A stretch of DNA of 64,000 bases from the NCBI GenBank assembly GCA_036320915.1, contig JAXBDG010000005.1, forward strand, positions 310,001 to 374,000. Reading direction: 5' to 3'. The stretch is from Linnemannia elongata. Taxonomy: Eukaryota; Mortierellomycota; Mortierellomycetes; Mortierellales; Mortierellaceae. Position numbers and translations under genes: made by a program. Positions 60,531 to 64,000 of this stretch are shown here, one piece after another. The notes beneath the pieces are model-generated. The model saw only the letters and a list, made by a program, of their open reading frames with translations. It made no database searches and had not been told where the DNA came from. How positions within the stretch are numbered: the first letter of the stretch is position 1; each line of letters opens with the position of its first letter.

Positions 60531-61416
60531 AGAACAGAGAAATAATCACAGGTCGGAAGTAGGTCATGGGCATAATATAGTTTTTCTTTTACTGGATCGT
60601 GAGTAAAGGTAGCGGCTATTGTGCTTTGTATGCACGCATACATGTACGATAATTGTTTGCTCTCTTTTTTTGCCGTTTGTCAAGAGTTACTTGTGCGTGC
60701 GTGCTTTAATGCCTCTACAAGTATTGGTATCGATTCTACCATGTTGCCAAAAGCAGAGAGAGAAAGGACTGTGAGATGTGGCGCAGTGAGGTGAGGACCG
60801 CCATTTCCCTTTTCTTTCGTTTTCGTCCTTTCTCTCCTTCGTTCTCTCGACACACAGCGAAGCTAAAATGTCTGCAGAAAAGGTTTGAATAGGTGTACAC
60901 TCGAGATCAAGACTAGGCCAAGCAAGATTAAAAAAAGGCTCAACCTGTGGAGCTTAGGTTTGATTCACTAGATTCTATTTTCTGAAGGATGTTGACATTG
61001 TTGGTGCAGGGATCTGAGTAAGAGGTCATTTACTGGTACTGTTGGCTCGTTACCAAGGTAATGGGATAATAGAAACAGGAAAAGATCTGTATTGTCACGT
61101 TGTTGTCGAGACAAGAAACCTTTTCTTATCCTTCACCTGCTGCGGGAGGCGAAGGAGGAAAGAATTATGCTTGGCCTTACTTCCCACGTGGTCGGTCAAT
61201 GGTCGGACATTACGCACTTTTGTTTTTTTTTTTTTTTTTTTTCGTTCAGAGGAAGGGAGACGTCGCAAAATTCATTTTGATTCCAACTTCCACCATTTCC
61301 ACAAACCCACGTTCACACTCTTCATTCTTCTTCCTTCATTACATTCAGTTATTTCATTCGTTGTTCATTCCCTTTCATTTTGTTGCAGTCTTCAGCAATT
61401 GCTACATCATCTATCA
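60531..61416. other. intergenic between tandem F-box-like genes
   Basis: About 890 nt, no gene. T run near 61221-61242. The sequence immediately before 61417 is TC-rich leader. A longer frame beginning at 61042 runs through this leader and is not taken as coding. Confidence 0.45.
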
Positions 61417-63915
61417 ATGGATTCATTCTCTTTCCTTCCTCTCGAATGCACCTGCCTCATTCTCCAATACCTGGTACACGAGGGCGACGTCTTTACCCTA
61501 GCCTCACTCCTGCGAGTCAACAAGCGTATCGCATCCGCCACCTTGCCCTTTCTCTATGGCAACCCATTTTCCGAGTCCTTTCATGGGAGGACACGTGGTC
61601 TTCTTTCCATCTTTGGTTTTTCCGTTCGTCTCCTAGTTCGTATGCTGCTGACTCACCACCGCCATACCCTTTTTGCCTCAGGGTTAAGGCCACGATCAAG
61701 ACCAGGAGCAGAGCTATCAAGAATAATCATTGGCGCTTTTGAACTCCAGACCACCGATATTACATTTGGGTCTGGATCGACGACGACTCACTCATATTTC
61801 GACTACCACGGCCATATCCGCCATCTCGACGTGGAGCCGACTGCCATTACCGAATTTATGGATGACACGCTGTCCAAGAACTTGCTTGAATTTATCAACC
61901 AGGACGAGTTCATGAATAAGTGTCGACGTATTCATGTGCCCTCAGCCGTTCTTGTGAATAAGGACGTTCTCGAGAAGATCTTTCTTTGGTTTCTCCCAAA
62001 GGTAATCTGTCGAAAGGTGATCTGGACCCTTGCGAGTCCCATCCTGGAGCAGCTCGAGAGTCTGGTAATCTCGGTCGGGATCATTGGACGTTATACTGAA
62101 GTGGTGGGTCGATTGAAGAGACTTCGCAGGATTCGCTTCTACATGGACGAGGTCTTTGACTATGATGGCGAGGAGGAGGAGTATGGCCCTGGGGATGTTC
62201 GAGGATCGGGAACGGAGGACCAGAATGTGGTGATGCAGGCTCTTTTCCAGTTCGTCGTTGAACATATTCGTCTCTTCAAAGGTTGTCTCAAGGTAGTTCA
62301 GTTTTCTCCGTCTGGTCAGGACAACGACAACGACTTCTTTGAGGAAACGTCAGTGCCTTGGGAGACGCAGCTGGCGATTTTTCGACTTTTGCCGGCTCTG
62401 GAGAAGCCCATGTGGTTGCGCAGTGACAACTGGATGCAGTTTGCAACCAAACCACTAGTCACGGACCTTGAGCATGTGGAATACATCAGCAACCTTACGC
62501 CGGTGAGCTTGTGGTTTGATATGGTTCGTCCTCATCGCCAGTTCCTTCAAGGTTGTCGGTCGCTGAAGCAGTTGTGTATGGTCTCTCTTGGCCAAGGATC
62601 ATTCAATTGGGCTGCTCAAGAAAAACGGGACATGGAGACCAGGCATGGACGAATCAACAAAGAAGCGCCATCTACTCTACAGGGACCCAGAACTTCGGAT
62701 GCGGAGCATGGGCTGGTGCCACTGGAAGTTGTCAAGCTTTTTGAACACGCAGAGCCTCATACCGACGAACTCAACGACATTGCATTCGCCTTTAGCCAGA
62801 CGCTCGTGAGCATCGATTTCCACTCGGCAATTCTTGAAATTTTCGATCCGTCTCGATCCATTCACCTTGGACAAGGATGGATTACCCTCCCCCGTCTGAA
62901 ACGACTCGCACTGATTGGGGACGCAGGCCGCATTGTTGTCGATCGTGCGCTATTCACACACTGTCCCAACGCCACCCATGTCGAGATAAATGACGGGACG
63001 GAGGAGTACCATTGTCAGGATATTGTTCCCTGTCTGCCAGCAGCCTTACCCAATCTCAGGAATTTGTGTTTGAGAGGCTGGAGTGCATTGACCTTTCACC
63101 CTGCAACTCTTTCCTCATTGACAAATTTGGATACTTTGAGACTTTCCACCGTACGGCGTGGGATTGCAGATCCGATTTGTTTTATTCCGCCTATTGAGGA
63201 GCTGAACCGGTCCTATGGTATTGCCAGCTATGTTGATATTACCGAGGAGGCATATGAACCAGTGGCGGCAGGAGGAGAACAGCCAAATCCGATGATAGAG
63301 ATTACGCGACCGCACTGGTCTTGGGATTGGCACTTGCCTCATCTCCAAAGTCTCCACTTGACATCCGAATTCGCATATCGGTTCGAATTTAGGATGCTCA
63401 TGGGTTGTCCGGAATTGAAGCATCTGTTCCTCAACATGCTCACGGAAGAAAAACAGCACCCACGAGTAATCACCCAAGCCGACCTGTTTACTTCTTCATC
63501 GTCGTCCTCATCCAACATAGACAGCAACAACGACCATCAGTCTACGCGGATAGTTGCAGGAAAATTATCGATTCTCCGTATGGCGGGTCTTTGGATCATG
63601 GACGACGCAGTTCTGGACGAGTTCCTAACATTTATGTTCCCTCGCCTTTACAACTTCACCGAGAACGGGTGGGGTGGTATTACAGTGAGAGGGGTTGTCC
63701 GTACGATTCGACCGAGGGTGGGAGGGTTCACGAAGTTGATTTTGAGTCTTCCGCAACCATCATCAGAGGAGGAGATGGAAGAGTTGGGACTTTATCCGAA
63801 GGATGGTATTGATAGTGGGAGGATGAGTGGGTTTAGGATTTTCCCGCAAGTTGCGTTTAGTAATGATGACGGGGAGTATGTGTACTATCGCTTCAAGAAG
63901 GACATGGATGGTTGA
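61417..63915 (+). CDS. F-box-like / LRR-type protein 3
   Basis: Single exon, 832 aa. Start MDSFSFLPLECTCLILQYLV at 61417, chosen because it aligns with the starts of the two paralogues. F-box-like motif, then LASLLRVNKRIASATLPFLYG. Leucine-rich strands follow (LPRLKRLALIG, LPNLRNLCLRGWSALTFHPATL). Signature WSWDWHLP..LHLTSEFAYRFEF near 633. An acidic EEEEYGPGD segment lies at ~250. A Ser/Asn tract sits near 700. The segments ALTFHPATL and CKDI/CQDI.PCLP are nearly identical to protein 2, so the two tandem genes are closer to each other than to protein 1. Ends 85 nt before the window edge. Confidence 0.77.
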   Translation: MDSFSFLPLECTCLILQYLVHEGDVFTLASLLRVNKRIASATLPFLYGNPFSESFHGRTRGLLSIFGFSVRLLVRMLLTHHRHTLFASGLRPRSRPGAELSRIIIGAFELQTTDITFGSGSTTTHSYFDYHGHIRHLDVEPTAITEFMDDTLSKNLLEFINQDEFMNKCRRIHVPSAVLVNKDVLEKIFLWFLPKVICRKVIWTLASPILEQLESLVISVGIIGRYTEVVGRLKRLRRIRFYMDEVFDYDGEEEEYGPGDVRGSGTEDQNVVMQALFQFVVEHIRLFKGCLKVVQFSPSGQDNDNDFFEETSVPWETQLAIFRLLPALEKPMWLRSDNWMQFATKPLVTDLEHVEYISNLTPVSLWFDMVRPHRQFLQGCRSLKQLCMVSLGQGSFNWAAQEKRDMETRHGRINKEAPSTLQGPRTSDAEHGLVPLEVVKLFEHAEPHTDELNDIAFAFSQTLVSIDFHSAILEIFDPSRSIHLGQGWITLPRLKRLALIGDAGRIVVDRALFTHCPNATHVEINDGTEEYHCQDIVPCLPAALPNLRNLCLRGWSALTFHPATLSSLTNLDTLRLSTVRRGIADPICFIPPIEELNRSYGIASYVDITEEAYEPVAAGGEQPNPMIEITRPHWSWDWHLPHLQSLHLTSEFAYRFEFRMLMGCPELKHLFLNMLTEEKQHPRVITQADLFTSSSSSSSNIDSNNDHQSTRIVAGKLSILRMAGLWIMDDAVLDEFLTFMFPRLYNFTENGWGGITVRGVVRTIRPRVGGFTKLILSLPQPSSEEEMEELGLYPKDGIDSGRMSGFRIFPQVAFSNDDGEYVYYRFKKDMDG

Positions 63916-64000
63916 TATAGAAGTACTTAACTCTCTCCTGGAATTTTCGATGGCGCCGGTGAGTGAGTTCTAATAAACGAACGCAAAAGAAAAAAAAACA

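Noticed and set aside
61042..61416. N-terminal extension of F-box protein 3
   Set aside because: Upstream residues include poly-Phe from a T run and CT-rich leader; the paralogues begin at the position matching 61417.
1..64000. CRISPR arrays, insertion sequences, complete transposons
   Set aside because: No regularly spaced repeats, terminal repeats or transposase/reverse transcriptase coding were seen; CRISPR is not expected in a fungal nuclear genome.

Overview
This is nuclear DNA of a filamentous fungus. The genes have short GT..AG introns (about 20-350 nt, with one exception), CT-rich promoters, occasional TATA boxes and fungal-type families: UapA-like permease, Mvp1/SNX8, Ste50 and questin-oxidase-like. 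The NACHT-pentapeptide-WD40 proteins and the large F-box-like proteins recall early-diverging fungi of the Mortierella group. That placement is inference from family style, not from a marker gene.

Layout. 1.1-1.9 kb: small basic protein with an N-myristoylation-type start. 2.3-9.8 kb, all on the minus strand: aldehyde dehydrogenase (ALDH8-like), membrane-anchored acid/steryl-ester lipase, and a purine permease (NCS2/NAT). 13.3-20.8 kb: a NACHT-WD40 (NLR-like) gene carrying one frameshift, followed by an F-box-like gene. 21.2-32.2 kb: sorting nexin Mvp1/SNX8 (9 exons), acyl-CoA oxidase with a PTS2 signal (7 exons), and a Ste50-like SAM-RA-SH3-SH3 adaptor (10 exons). 34.0-44.3 kb: a questin-oxidase-like protein with a 1.9-kb intron, and a Gln-rich protein with a 17-nt microexon. 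46.8 kb: an intronless tRNA-Leu(CAA). 48.3-50.8 kb: a secreted type-B carboxylesterase. 52.4-63.9 kb: a second NACHT-WD40 copy, broken by a 50-nt deletion and a nonsense codon, then two tandem F-box-like genes.

How the genes relate. The middle of the window is metabolic and signalling genes (peroxisomal beta-oxidation, lipid ester hydrolysis, purine uptake, endosomal sorting, MAPK adaptor) with no obvious operon-like logic. The most unusual element is the pair of NLR-like/F-box-like loci, about 35 kb apart and in different orientations. Their NACHT-WD40 genes are clear paralogues and share an upstream leader block. Both have lesions, and their first ~60 residues have diverged. The three F-box-like proteins share a signature near residues 610-635. 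This looks like a birth-and-death family of intracellular sensors with F-box partners. Any immune or self/non-self role is inference.

Exon boundaries were derived by hand from splice consensus, reading phase and family conservation. All multi-exon models listed keep phase throughout.
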